Of a stretch of 64,000 nt of DNA, positions 31,766-41,378 are shown in pieces. The DNA comes from Andalucia godoyi (Eukaryota > Discoba > Jakobea > Jakobida > Andaluciidae), in NCBI GenBank assembly GCA_009859145.1, contig VRVR01000010.1:186001-250000 (forward strand), written 5' to 3'. Every line of letters starts with the position of its first letter. Positions within the stretch are counted from its first letter, which is position 1. The position numbers were made by a program, and so were the translations under genes. The notes under the pieces are model-generated. The model had not been told where the DNA came from and searched no databases. It was given only the letters and a program-made list of their open reading frames with translations.

Positions 31766-33257
31766 ATGTACCGGCTTTCTCGTTTCCTTTTCGCACCCCT
31801 TCAAAGCCAGAAACGGATGGAAGACATTAGACCGCATCTTCATAAATGTGTGTTTGTTGTGGGACCTACTGCGTCCGGCAAGTCAGCAGTTGCGATTCAG
31901 CTGGCGAAGGTCTTTGACGGGGAGGTAGTCAACTGCGATGCAATGCAGAGCTACAAGGGACTTGATATCGTAACTAACAAGGCTTCTGCATCCGATCAGC
32001 AAGGCATTCCGCATCACTTGATGTCGTTTATTGATCCATTTGCAACACCCTACGTTCCGTTTGACATCCGAAAATTCACGGACGTTGCTGTTGCAACAGT
32101 ATGTCGTGCCTTGTTAGATCGTCTTTCTTTTTCATCTTTTTTGAGCATCCTTTTTCTTGTCTGATTAGTAAGTTGAATAGATTACCGATATCATTGGCCG
32201 GAAGAAGATGCCGATTGTATGTGGAGGAACCAATTATTATGTGCAGTCGCTTCTTCTGAAATCGTCCTTGGTCAATGAATCCTCAGAAAATGAGGAAGAT
32301 GACGAGCTGTTGACAGCAGAATTGGATTCGCGAGATTCGAAAAGCTTGTATGCAGAGCTGCAGCGCATTGATCCGATCATGGCAGTTAAGCTGCATCCTA
32401 ATGACAAGCGCAAAATTCTGCGAGCGCTGCAAGTTTTTCACAAGAAAGGCATACCATACTCGGAAATACTCGTTCAACAAGAGTCAAAAGGCATGGGTAC
32501 GTTTAGGCCGTCCAATATGAGGTACGATGCAATGGTACTGTCCGTGACTGCGCCACGGGATGTTTTGAACCGCCGGATCGATGAGCGAGTTGAGCAGATG
32601 TTCGAGAATGGACTTCTGAACGAGATCCGAGATTTTCACAAGAGGCTTGGCCAACCAGAAGTATTCCCGAATCAAGGGCTCCTGCAGTCAATAGGATTCA
32701 AAGAGTTTCTTCCCTTCTTGCAGTCTGCAGAATCACTTGGGGAATGCAAGGAGGCGATGAAGGGTCGGACACGTCGATACGCGATTCGGCAAGCACATTG
32801 GATTCAGCACCAGTTTGTGAATCGAGGTCTTCCAATTTTCGAAATTCGATCCCCTTGGCTTTCTCATGAACCTGAAGGATACTTTGGGGATATCACAGCC
32901 GCTGTCAACGGCTTTTGTGCGACTCCTTCTTGCTATGACTCCATTTACAACAACAACAGCGATATCCGTGGAAAGCTTACGAACAGAACTGTCAAAATAA
33001 CGCCAGCATCGGGTACGGCCCTGTCGAGGCCGCAGACAACACTGACGTGGAAAAAAGTTCGTTGTGAATCATGCAACATCACAATGAATGGTGAAAACGA
33101 ATGGACCGTTCATCTGCAGTCGTCCAAACACAAGCGTCAGCTTAGATATTTGAAGGAAGTGGTAAACAGGCCGTCGCAAGCCAAGAAACCACGATTGCAA
33201 TCGAATGACTCTGAATCGACGACAGCTCCAGCGACAGATACGCATGGAGGGCTCTAA
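31766..33257 (+). CDS. TRIT1: tRNA dimethylallyltransferase (MOD5/TRIT1), with C2H2 zinc finger
   Basis: Two exons, 31766-32098 and 32181-33257 (469 residues); the 82-bp intron begins GTATGT and ends GAATAG, joining DVAVAT to ITDIIGRKKMPIVCGG. It adds a dimethylallyl group to A37 of tRNAs that read UNN codons. The P-loop is VVGPTASGKSAVA, followed by FDGEVVNCDAMQSYKGLDIVTNK, GIPHHLMSF and VCGGTNYYVQSLL. The C-terminus has a single zinc finger (CESCNITMNGENEW, then H-X5-H), as in eukaryotic members. Two in-frame ATGs matter: 31766 gives MYRLSRFLFAPLQSQKR, a basic presequence-like leader, and 31817 gives a form without it. Yeast MOD5 makes mitochondrial and cytosolic forms by exactly this device. 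Confidence 0.94.
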
Positions 33258-33557
33258 CCCAACCATCGAACTGTTGTCGAAACAACTCTTGTTGTTGTTG
33301 CAGCATTATGTATGGCACAGGAATTTATTGACAGGTGGTCTGAGAGATCATTGGGAGAGCAAGAGAGATAATTGTAGTGCAAGTACATAGAAATACACAA
33401 GCTCGCAGGGGCTCACTGCCAACAAAACCAGTTGCATGTGTCGGCGGCCCTCTGAAAACGAAACAAAAACAAAAAAGAAACACTAGAATCACCCCTTCTC
33501 TTTTTGTGCTCAGCCCCATCGTCCTCGGGGCCTAATCTGTCTTTGCATACCGAAAAA

Positions 33558-34223
33558 TTACAAAGCAGACTTTGGAGCCCTGGAATCGGCAGATCGCAGA
33601 CCAGTTGCAAGCCAATCCGCTTCGCATGCCTTTGTAAACTCTCCTCTCTTTGGCCGCATAGACTTACTCGTTGGTGAATCTGCAACAAGTGCGCGTTTAT
33701 CCGTCACACCCATTATAGAATGCGATGCGTCATGTTCACGATGCACTGTTGGCTTGTACGCCTCCGATGGATTGTATCGCTCGTGCTTCTGTGCATCCCA
33801 TTCTGCTTGTTTCTTTGCCGTTAACGAAAGTCGCTGCGCTGGTTCGGCGGCAACACCTCGAGAACCAGACCCACCAGAAAAGTTTTGGAACGTCGAACTA
33901 GCTGTCGAAGTCATCGTTCGCTGTTCGAAATCCTTTCCATGGCCAAAAAGCATTGATCCAGGCAGGGCACGAGCTTCCATTGCCGCTGTCTCCAGTCCCG
34001 ATGTTCGAGATTCCATGGGCTGCGGAGTAAATGCAGCTGCGCTCGTGGAAGTGTAATTCAAAGACTCGTACTTTGGCGAAAAATCAAACTTTTCATTGTG
34101 CGTCGTGCGGTCTTCGTACCAATTGTTCTCAAGTGTTCCGCGCGAATAGCTGTTCTTGTGCGATGAGTAGCCGATTCCTTCAGCATGCACAATTCGGTTC
34201 GTTGCAGGAGTAAGACGAGTCAT
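33558..34223 (-). CDS. Hypothetical protein, possibly axonemal
   Basis: 221 residues from ATG at 34223. No confident family. It is low in hydrophobic residues and rich in Ser, Thr, Tyr and Arg, with short aromatic motifs: GYSSHKNSYSRG, NNWYEDRTTH, FSPKYESLNYTST, RYNPSEAYKPTVHREHD and DWLATGLRS. Short Trp/Tyr/Arg peptides in otherwise extended sequence, especially NWYEDR, recall small microtubule inner proteins of flagella such as the CFAP107 and CFAP68 type. That is a resemblance of style only. The 3' end is 300 bp from the TRIT1 stop in convergent orientation, and the intervening sequence shows nothing else. Confidence 0.6.
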   Translation of the reverse strand: MTRLTPATNRIVHAEGIGYSSHKNSYSRGTLENNWYEDRTTHNEKFDFSPKYESLNYTSTSAAAFTPQPMESRTSGLETAAMEARALPGSMLFGHGKDFEQRTMTSTASSTFQNFSGGSGSRGVAAEPAQRLSLTAKKQAEWDAQKHERYNPSEAYKPTVHREHDASHSIMGVTDKRALVADSPTSKSMRPKRGEFTKACEADWLATGLRSADSRAPKSAL

Positions 34224-34767
34224 TTACAATGGCAGGGTTGAAAGAACGACGTGATCGTCTTTCGTTTTCTTCTTTTCCTTCTGGTGGTAGTAACTGTGGT
34301 GAACAGCAAAAACAAAAACGAGATGAAAGCTCGTGGAAGAAAGAAAACTGATCTGTCTTGGGAAAAGCAGACGTTGACAGTTGCAAGCATCAACTGGTTT
34401 TCAACACGGCCCCCCCATAAAACCTGCTTTCGTACAACAGTTGAGGTCGAGGCCCCCCGTTCTCCCTGTGAAGCTTTTGATTCAATCTGACATGCGTGTG
34501 TGCGTGCAAAAACAAAACAGAGCAGCAGCACCCCGTCGCCCGCAATCAGCATGCTCTTGGGAAGAAAAGCTGGAGGGAAAAAAATCTGCACTCAGAGCGA
34601 GTAGCATGTATGGTGGATCCTGAGATTTCGAAAAAGAAAAAGAAAAAAGAGTGGACAAGACACGCGCATGCTCCAAGACGTACATCAGTACCACGTGGTT
34701 CTGCACGGCAAGTGTTTTGTGCTCCTCTTCGCTCGGCTTGATTTAATACAGCACGTCTGTGGATGAA
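34224..34767. other. Divergent promoter region upstream of the giant membrane protein
   Basis: 544 bp with T-rich and purine-rich tracts (34255-34340, 34625-34655) and no supportable gene. Confidence 0.5.
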
Positions 34768-37700
34768 ATGAGTGCCATTGATCCACTGTCCGCGGTGGTT
34801 GGAGAAGCTGCAATCGCCGAAGTCCCGAAAAGAAGAAAAAGATCATCGTTTGCAACGTTATTCTGTCGTGTATGGTTCGTCACTGTTGTCATTTTGTTTT
34901 TGTTTGTAATGGCGGTTTCTTTTGTGTCCGTGTACATTATTGCGACTCACCGTTGGTCATCGAATTTCAAAGTCCGAGGGAAAACGTCGCTCGCATCCTT
35001 GAAAATACGCAACACTGCGGAAGTCGGCTCTGCGTCAGTTAATTCATGGACGACTGTCAGTGGTCTGTTTTCAGTATCCGGCGCTCTAGAGATATCCTCA
35101 TATCTGTTTGTGAGTGGCCGTGTCCGTGTAGCAAAGAATCTGAGTCTTTCTGGAGAATCTAAGATTGGAAATATGAATGTTGTTTCGGGAGACTTGTACT
35201 GTCGAGGCGCCTTGGCTGTTACCAACGGACTGTTGGTGAGTTCGAATTTTTCGTATGAAGCAGCGAAAGGAACGGTCTTTTCGCTCGGGCCCTCTCAAGG
35301 TGCGCTTGCTGCCTCCTCTGCTGCGACGCCCCCAACACCATCAATGTTCGTAGTACGTGGAAATGCATATTTTCATCCGTCATCCAACGTGACTTTTGGT
35401 ATTCCGGTTTCCATCGCTGGCTCGTTGACTGCCAACTCTCTCCGGATTTCTGGGAACCTCACACTTTTTGGTCCACTGTCGGGGAGGCAGACGACTCTGA
35501 CGGTGCGCCAGTCCTTGACAGTCTGTGGTCAGTTACAGTTCTTGAACAGTTCTTCTGTGCTCTCAGCGCACAATCTGGTTGCTATGGGGAGTGTTTCCGG
35601 AAAGGATTTGTTGCTGAATGCTTCGCGGGGGGGTTTCCTTGCGCTTGGTCCTGTTTCTGTTGCGAGACGCTTTTTTGGTTCCAATGTTTCCACTGACCAG
35701 ACGACAATTGTTCGGCACGGTTTCCTGGTCGCTGGCAAGATGCAGATTCTACAAACCGGACTTGTCATTGGAAACATGTCCTCACGTGCTCTCAAGATCC
35801 GCAATGCAACTGTGGAAGTGAGTGGGCGTTTCATAGCCTCGCAAGATGCGACTTTACCAGCTGCTTTTTCCACGTCCAATTTTTCGACGCAAGGCAACCT
35901 GTCAATTGTTGGCTCCATTTATGCGGACGCAGCGACTTTCGCGGATTCGGTGCTGAACATGAACGGGACATTGAACGTTTCTGTTGCACACCTCCGTGAC
36001 CTGCATGCTCCGCGATCCGTCCTCTTCATAACGTCCTTTCAGGGCTTGGGCAGCATGTCGGTATCAAGAAATGCATCGTTCTTGGGGTCGTTGAGCATTG
36101 TGGGTCCGTTGAATGTCACCAATATGCGTGTACGAAATTTCGAGGTCAGAGACGCTGATTTCTCCGTTTCGGATTCGATCAGCGTCCGTGGCTTGTTCCG
36201 TTCCCGTGATCCTGTTGTTGTTTCGTCTTCGTTTTTCGTTCGCTCGTCTACAATTGGGGGGCAGTTGAACTTTTCGCTTTTGGGGACACGCGCTACTGTG
36301 AGTGACTCGATGTTCGTCTCAAACACAACTACTGTTTTGGGAACCACGACAGTTCGGCTGAACTCATCATTTAGCGGTCCGCTTCAAATCTATAGTTCCG
36401 GTTTTGTTAAGACTTTCATGTCCGTTGACGGGGACGTCGAGGTCGGTGGGTCGCTTTCCTGCCAATCTCTCTTGGTTGACAATGCTGTCCATCCTCGCAT
36501 GTTCGTCACCAGCAACATGACAGTTAATGGTTGTCTGAACCTGACGGTGGAGGAGCTTCAAGTAACCAGCGAGCTGCACGCTGCGAATTTCGGGATTCAT
36601 GGAAACGTATCTGTCACTGACTTGCGGATAACAGATATGTCCTTTGTCGATGGTAGCATCGACGTCAGTGACTCTCTAGTTGTGAATGGAGATATTATGA
36701 TGGGAAGCGGACTGCGCGCGTACTGTGTGACCATTAACAGCTCAAGGATCACTGGAGAGTCAACTTTCTCGGATTTCATTTCGAACGGGGTTTTAATCGT
36801 CCACCGGAACATGTCTGCCAATGTGCTGAGCTCGGCCATGATGGGCATCAACGTCAGGAATGGAACAGTGGCAAATGATTTGCTTATCGCTTCCGAGGTA
36901 TTTATCGGACCCAGCGAAAGAGTTGCCATTCGAGGATCGCTTCTTCTTTCTGGTGATGCTGTTGTCAGCGGAACCCGTGTGACAATCGGTGGGACCATAT
37001 CCGCCAACAACGTCACCGTACCGTCGGCTTCGCATATTGTGGTACTTTCTTCGATCAATGCCTCTCGTATGATGGTGCAATCCGACGTGGTTGCAGAGGG
37101 CAGCATTGTTGTAGATGGCCATATTTTACTGACGAGTGCTCTTTTTGCTTCTGATCTTGTCATTTCAAGGAATTTGGTTGTCCGTTCGTTCCACGCTTCG
37201 GGGAATGTTATTGCACTCGATTCAATGGTGTCGGACACAGTGATTGCAAAGGCCCCAGTTGTCATCTCAGGTAACGTGACTGTGGTTGGCTCACTGAGCG
37301 TAGGCTTGTTATCCACGTCCTCTATGCAGATCTTCGGATCTTTGTCGGGCAGCGGTAACATGTCTGTCCGCGAAGATGTCTTTATTTTTGGATCCTTGAG
37401 CGTATCTGACATGCTTGTTGGAAGCGTTGCAGTGGAATCGGTGTTTGTTGACATCTTGCAATCAGCAAGGGATGCAGTTTTTGGTGATTCCTTGTTGATT
37501 AACGGAGATGTCAGTGCTATTTCCGGCGCTTTCTGCAAGTCGCTCGTCGTGTCTGCTGACGCAGTTTTTGACGGCGACATCTTGGTGAATGGTAGCTGCA
37601 ACGTGTCTTCGGAGACGTTTGTACACGGCTTGGCACAGTTCAAACGAGGATTGTCTGTGGCAGGAAGTGTTTCTGCAAACGAATTGTTGTTTTCTTCGAA

Positions 37701-40653
37701 TGTTACAATTCTTGGCTCGATGAATATTTCCTCGCCTCCTCAATCTGAAACTTCCCCGCCGTCGGCAGTCATCGGTGCTATGCTCATGGTTGGAAGCGAT
37801 TTGACAATTTCAGGATCTCTCAGCAGCTATGCAGAAGTGCGTGTGAGTGAGGATGCGTATTTTTCAGGGTACACTCGGTGGCCCGTCGGTGCGGCTGTGA
37901 CCGGTTCCTCGTTCCTAGAAAACTTGATCGTTTGGGATGATGTTCGATTGCACGGAAACCTGATTGTGGAAGGAAATGCATCCTTCCAAGGAATTCTCCA
38001 AACCTCAGCTGACAAGGTGGTATTCAACTCTCCGTTGGTTTGTCTTGATCATTTCAATCGCTCCACAGAATACATTTGGGTTCTCAATAGTGGAATTGAT
38101 GTCGGGACAAATAGATTCATGGGCCTCAATCGTGTGCTCGGCGATCCGTCGGCGACAGCCATCGAGCTTAGGCCTGGTAATTGCTCTGGACTGTGGGTCT
38201 ATGCGAATGGCACCGTTGGATTAGGAACCTCCAGTCCCCGTAAGGATGCGGGATTGCATATCCAAGGGGACGTTGTCCTTGGAACTCGACTTGGCGAGCG
38301 AGTCTTGCTGACTCCTTTTTGTAATGACAATGCCTCGGACTTTTCCTGCTTTCAGTTTGCCCCCGAATGGCCGGCACTCCCCAATGTCTGGGACTTTTCC
38401 CTCGGCGTGACTGTCAGGGAAAACGGATATGTTGGCATGCATACGATCTCTCCTTGCGTCATGCTGGACATCAACTCAAACAACAGTTTCATTGAAGCTG
38501 ACATTATTCTTCGTGATGGAGGATTGCTGTCCTTGAAAAACGCGAGTGGATCTGCTTTGATTTTCGATTCTGTCGAGGCTGGGGTCCCCACTGCAGGGCA
38601 AGGTGCGGGACTGCGTTTACGTTTCGATGAGGACTACTCCGCTGCAGGGTTATCCGCTATTGTTTTTGAGCAGACGGTTGGATCTGGATCATATTCGGGT
38701 GCCAAAATTCTGTTCCGCACAAGGATGCAAGGCAATCCACAAAGTTCGTTGACGGGAATCATCATTGATTCTGCAAATCAGAGAGTGGCATTTGGTGCAC
38801 AGAGTCCGTTGATGAGCTTCGATGCTCAACTTGCTGTGTCGTTCGAGACAGATGTCGTATTCCACGATCTGCTGAAGTTGGATGGATTTTATACTCGAAC
38901 ATTGTTTTATTCCGCTACGAATGAGCAAGGGATTCCGGATGCACAAGGCGTCAGAATTCGGTATGATGAACGTTTTGATGGCCCTCTGAAAGATGCCCTT
39001 TTGTTTGAGCTGACAGTACCTGGCTCTAGCGCTCCATCGCATGCTTTTGAAATGATTTTCATCAACTCTGCGCTTGTGTCCACAAGCGCTATGCGGATTC
39101 AGGGAGATGGCAGGATTGGACTGGGAACTGCAACGCCGACATTGGGAAAAGTTCTGGATGTTTCAGGAGATGTGCAAGTGCGAAGTGATTTGTATTTGGA
39201 TGGCTGCTTCGTCTTCAATCTGTACAGTTCTATGGATAGGGTCCTTTTCCATGTTCCAGGAGATTCATTGCAAGAGGATTTTCAGGTGCGCATTCGTCCC
39301 GCTTCGGATTATCCGGGTATTCCTCCTTCTGAAGATGTGCTTGTTTTTGAGAAGTTGGATGCGGACGGTATTCTTGCCGATGGCTTGATTGCATTTACGT
39401 CTCTTAAGGGAGCTTCTATGTATACGAACGTCGTGCTTCGCGGAGACGGGAAAATTGGAATCAACTGTGGAAATCCGCTTGAGAAGCTGTTCGTTGAAGG
39501 CACAATGGGTATGCGAGATGATTTGCTGGTCACCGAAATGCACTATTCGACCTCTCCAGACATCATTTACGATTTCGTTTTCGACCTTTCTGCTGGTGAT
39601 CTGCTGTCAAATTCTTTGTTTCGCTATAGTGGCACCACAGCGTCATACTCTTGGAAGAACGTTCTGCCTTCCTCTGCGCCTTTCCGTATCTCTACAGATT
39701 CCTCCGGGGCAGGGCTGAATGCCATCTACATTCATTCAGGGACACGGGCATCGTTTGGCACTGATTTTGATACGGGAGACACGCTGTATACGATTGGAAG
39801 CTCTCGTTTTGAAGGTGTGCTGTATTTGAATGGTCAAATTCAGTTCGATTCCGATGTTTTCCCTTTCGTCGATGCTTCTCTGGGTGGAAACGGCTTTGTG
39901 ATGCGCTACGATAGCTCAGGCAATACTGTTGTTTTGAATCGAGTTGCACCATCGGGTACCAGCAATGATTTTGCGCTATTCCAAGATACGACGACGCTCC
40001 CGGGAGTAGTTGTGCAACGAACAGTCTCTTCTGCACCGGCTACAATAGGAATTCGGGTAGATTCACCAAGCTCTCTGTACGTACTTCATGTGTCTGGCAG
40101 TGTTCTCGTTGATGGTGAAACAACTGTCGTTGGAAAAATCTACACCGTCAGCAGTTCTGCGGGGCCCGTGTACACGTCTCCCACTTCATCTATAGGCGTG
40201 GATATGGGAAGTCTCTTTGGTACCAGGATCAATCGGCATTTCGTTGTGAAGACAGGATGTCTGGTTCCTCATTGGTATGCCGTGTACTGTTGTTGCAGTA
40301 CGTGTTGGGACGCGACTATCGGTTCCTATTGCTGCACTTACGGATATTGCTGCGAGGACATTACCTACTATGCATGCGATGCACAGAGTCAGCCGCGAGT
40401 TTATGGCAACGGGGCCGGCTCAACGTTGTCCTCTGTTGGGTACTATTCAGCATCTTGGACGATGTCCCCTTCTTATTCCGTTTTGCTGTCTTGCAATGCA
40501 CACGTTACCAAGTCGTCTACAGCAAACATGCCTCTTGTTATATCCTCATCAGCGTCCTCCATCACAGTTGGGCTGGTTAATGCTGGAGGGCAAGTTCGGT
40601 TCGACGCTGACAATGACCCCGTTCTGTCCTTTGTCTGTTATGGTCTATACTAG
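34768..40653 (+). CDS. Giant repetitive type II membrane protein with extracellular beta-solenoid and tail-fibre-like repeats
   Basis: 1,961 residues in one exon from ATG at 34768 (the frame opens three codons earlier at GTG). Residues 1-32 are a cytosolic tail with KRRKR; residues ~33-59 are one membrane helix, so the rest should face outside. Residues ~65-1120 are short Ser/Val/Gly strands of the form SGxLxVxGxLxV with dozens of N-X-S/T sequons (NLS, NVT, NMS, NGT), as in a beta-solenoid. Residues ~1145-1780 carry seven elements resembling VGLGTSSP, at about 1150, 1221, 1342, 1450, 1563, 1662 and 1761, several followed by LxVxG(D)VxV. That pattern is known from phage tail fibres and bacterial S74-type proteins. 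Residues ~1830-1875 are packed with Cys (YCCCSTC, SYCCTYGYCC). Likely a surface or glycocalyx protein; no homologue recognised. Confidence 0.85.
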   Translation: MSAIDPLSAVVGEAAIAEVPKRRKRSSFATLFCRVWFVTVVILFLFVMAVSFVSVYIIATHRWSSNFKVRGKTSLASLKIRNTAEVGSASVNSWTTVSGLFSVSGALEISSYLFVSGRVRVAKNLSLSGESKIGNMNVVSGDLYCRGALAVTNGLLVSSNFSYEAAKGTVFSLGPSQGALAASSAATPPTPSMFVVRGNAYFHPSSNVTFGIPVSIAGSLTANSLRISGNLTLFGPLSGRQTTLTVRQSLTVCGQLQFLNSSSVLSAHNLVAMGSVSGKDLLLNASRGGFLALGPVSVARRFFGSNVSTDQTTIVRHGFLVAGKMQILQTGLVIGNMSSRALKIRNATVEVSGRFIASQDATLPAAFSTSNFSTQGNLSIVGSIYADAATFADSVLNMNGTLNVSVAHLRDLHAPRSVLFITSFQGLGSMSVSRNASFLGSLSIVGPLNVTNMRVRNFEVRDADFSVSDSISVRGLFRSRDPVVVSSSFFVRSSTIGGQLNFSLLGTRATVSDSMFVSNTTTVLGTTTVRLNSSFSGPLQIYSSGFVKTFMSVDGDVEVGGSLSCQSLLVDNAVHPRMFVTSNMTVNGCLNLTVEELQVTSELHAANFGIHGNVSVTDLRITDMSFVDGSIDVSDSLVVNGDIMMGSGLRAYCVTINSSRITGESTFSDFISNGVLIVHRNMSANVLSSAMMGINVRNGTVANDLLIASEVFIGPSERVAIRGSLLLSGDAVVSGTRVTIGGTISANNVTVPSASHIVVLSSINASRMMVQSDVVAEGSIVVDGHILLTSALFASDLVISRNLVVRSFHASGNVIALDSMVSDTVIAKAPVVISGNVTVVGSLSVGLLSTSSMQIFGSLSGSGNMSVREDVFIFGSLSVSDMLVGSVAVESVFVDILQSARDAVFGDSLLINGDVSAISGAFCKSLVVSADAVFDGDILVNGSCNVSSETFVHGLAQFKRGLSVAGSVSANELLFSSNVTILGSMNISSPPQSETSPPSAVIGAMLMVGSDLTISGSLSSYAEVRVSEDAYFSGYTRWPVGAAVTGSSFLENLIVWDDVRLHGNLIVEGNASFQGILQTSADKVVFNSPLVCLDHFNRSTEYIWVLNSGIDVGTNRFMGLNRVLGDPSATAIELRPGNCSGLWVYANGTVGLGTSSPRKDAGLHIQGDVVLGTRLGERVLLTPFCNDNASDFSCFQFAPEWPALPNVWDFSLGVTVRENGYVGMHTISPCVMLDINSNNSFIEADIILRDGGLLSLKNASGSALIFDSVEAGVPTAGQGAGLRLRFDEDYSAAGLSAIVFEQTVGSGSYSGAKILFRTRMQGNPQSSLTGIIIDSANQRVAFGAQSPLMSFDAQLAVSFETDVVFHDLLKLDGFYTRTLFYSATNEQGIPDAQGVRIRYDERFDGPLKDALLFELTVPGSSAPSHAFEMIFINSALVSTSAMRIQGDGRIGLGTATPTLGKVLDVSGDVQVRSDLYLDGCFVFNLYSSMDRVLFHVPGDSLQEDFQVRIRPASDYPGIPPSEDVLVFEKLDADGILADGLIAFTSLKGASMYTNVVLRGDGKIGINCGNPLEKLFVEGTMGMRDDLLVTEMHYSTSPDIIYDFVFDLSAGDLLSNSLFRYSGTTASYSWKNVLPSSAPFRISTDSSGAGLNAIYIHSGTRASFGTDFDTGDTLYTIGSSRFEGVLYLNGQIQFDSDVFPFVDASLGGNGFVMRYDSSGNTVVLNRVAPSGTSNDFALFQDTTTLPGVVVQRTVSSAPATIGIRVDSPSSLYVLHVSGSVLVDGETTVVGKIYTVSSSAGPVYTSPTSSIGVDMGSLFGTRINRHFVVKTGCLVPHWYAVYCCCSTCWDATIGSYCCTYGYCCEDITYYACDAQSQPRVYGNGAGSTLSSVGYYSASWTMSPSYSVLLSCNAHVTKSSTANMPLVISSSASSITVGLVNAGGQVRFDADNDPVLSFVCYGLY

Positions 40654-41378
40654 ATGGATAGATGGATGTTCGTATTCCAGAGTTTTCTTGGTTTGCTTTT
40701 CATGTAACTATTCTACTTTGCTTTCATGTCATCCGTGGATCGTCTACAAGTCTCACGACCAAAGTCCCAGTTCCATGTTGCGGTCGCTTGGGATGCGCAT
40801 TTCGTTGTCGTGTTTGTGTTTGTCGATGTAACGCCTGACGTTGCACATACTCTTTTTGTTGATTTATTTATTTATTATATGTATATTCAGTGATGCAGTT
40901 TTGCCTGGTAAAAAACTATTATTATTCAAAACGGCCTTAACGTCTACGTTGGCACCAAGTATGGCGAATCAATTGCTGGCCAATCCATACCCAGTCTTGC
41001 ATCGGAATGACGATCAAACAGATTTTTGGCGTTAAGGGACGTTATAAATCAGCATCAGCGCCCATCCAATGAGCTCCCCTTTTGAGTGGGACATCCGAAA
41101 GGCTGCGGCGACGGAATCATCGATTGCAGGGGAATCATTCAGCAATCTGCAGCAGAAGAAAAAAGGCCGGCCTTCATTCAACAGCAATGTCGACGGCTGT
41201 CAAACAGCCATACTCTCTGATGATATTCCAACTTATGTTGGGGGGGTTTACATGGTGTGCGCGAAAAGAAAACGAGCGATTATGTTCTTTTCTTTTCTTT
41301 TTTTTTAGTTGGTTGATTTGAAAACCATTGGTTTGGTCATCAACGAACCCCGTTCACTGCACACAAGAAATTTAAAAA
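40654..41378. other. Gap between the giant protein and deoxyhypusine hydroxylase
   Basis: 725 bp with AT-rich stretches (40853-40885), the family 2 repeat at 40940-41014 and a T-run before the next gene. No gene seen. Confidence 0.5.
40940..41014. repeat. Dispersed repeat family 2, copy B
   Basis: Partner of 15040-15118, same orientation. The longest shared exact run is TTGCTGGCCAATCCAT, with CAGTCTTGCA and GAATGACGAT at matching distances. Confidence 0.7.
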
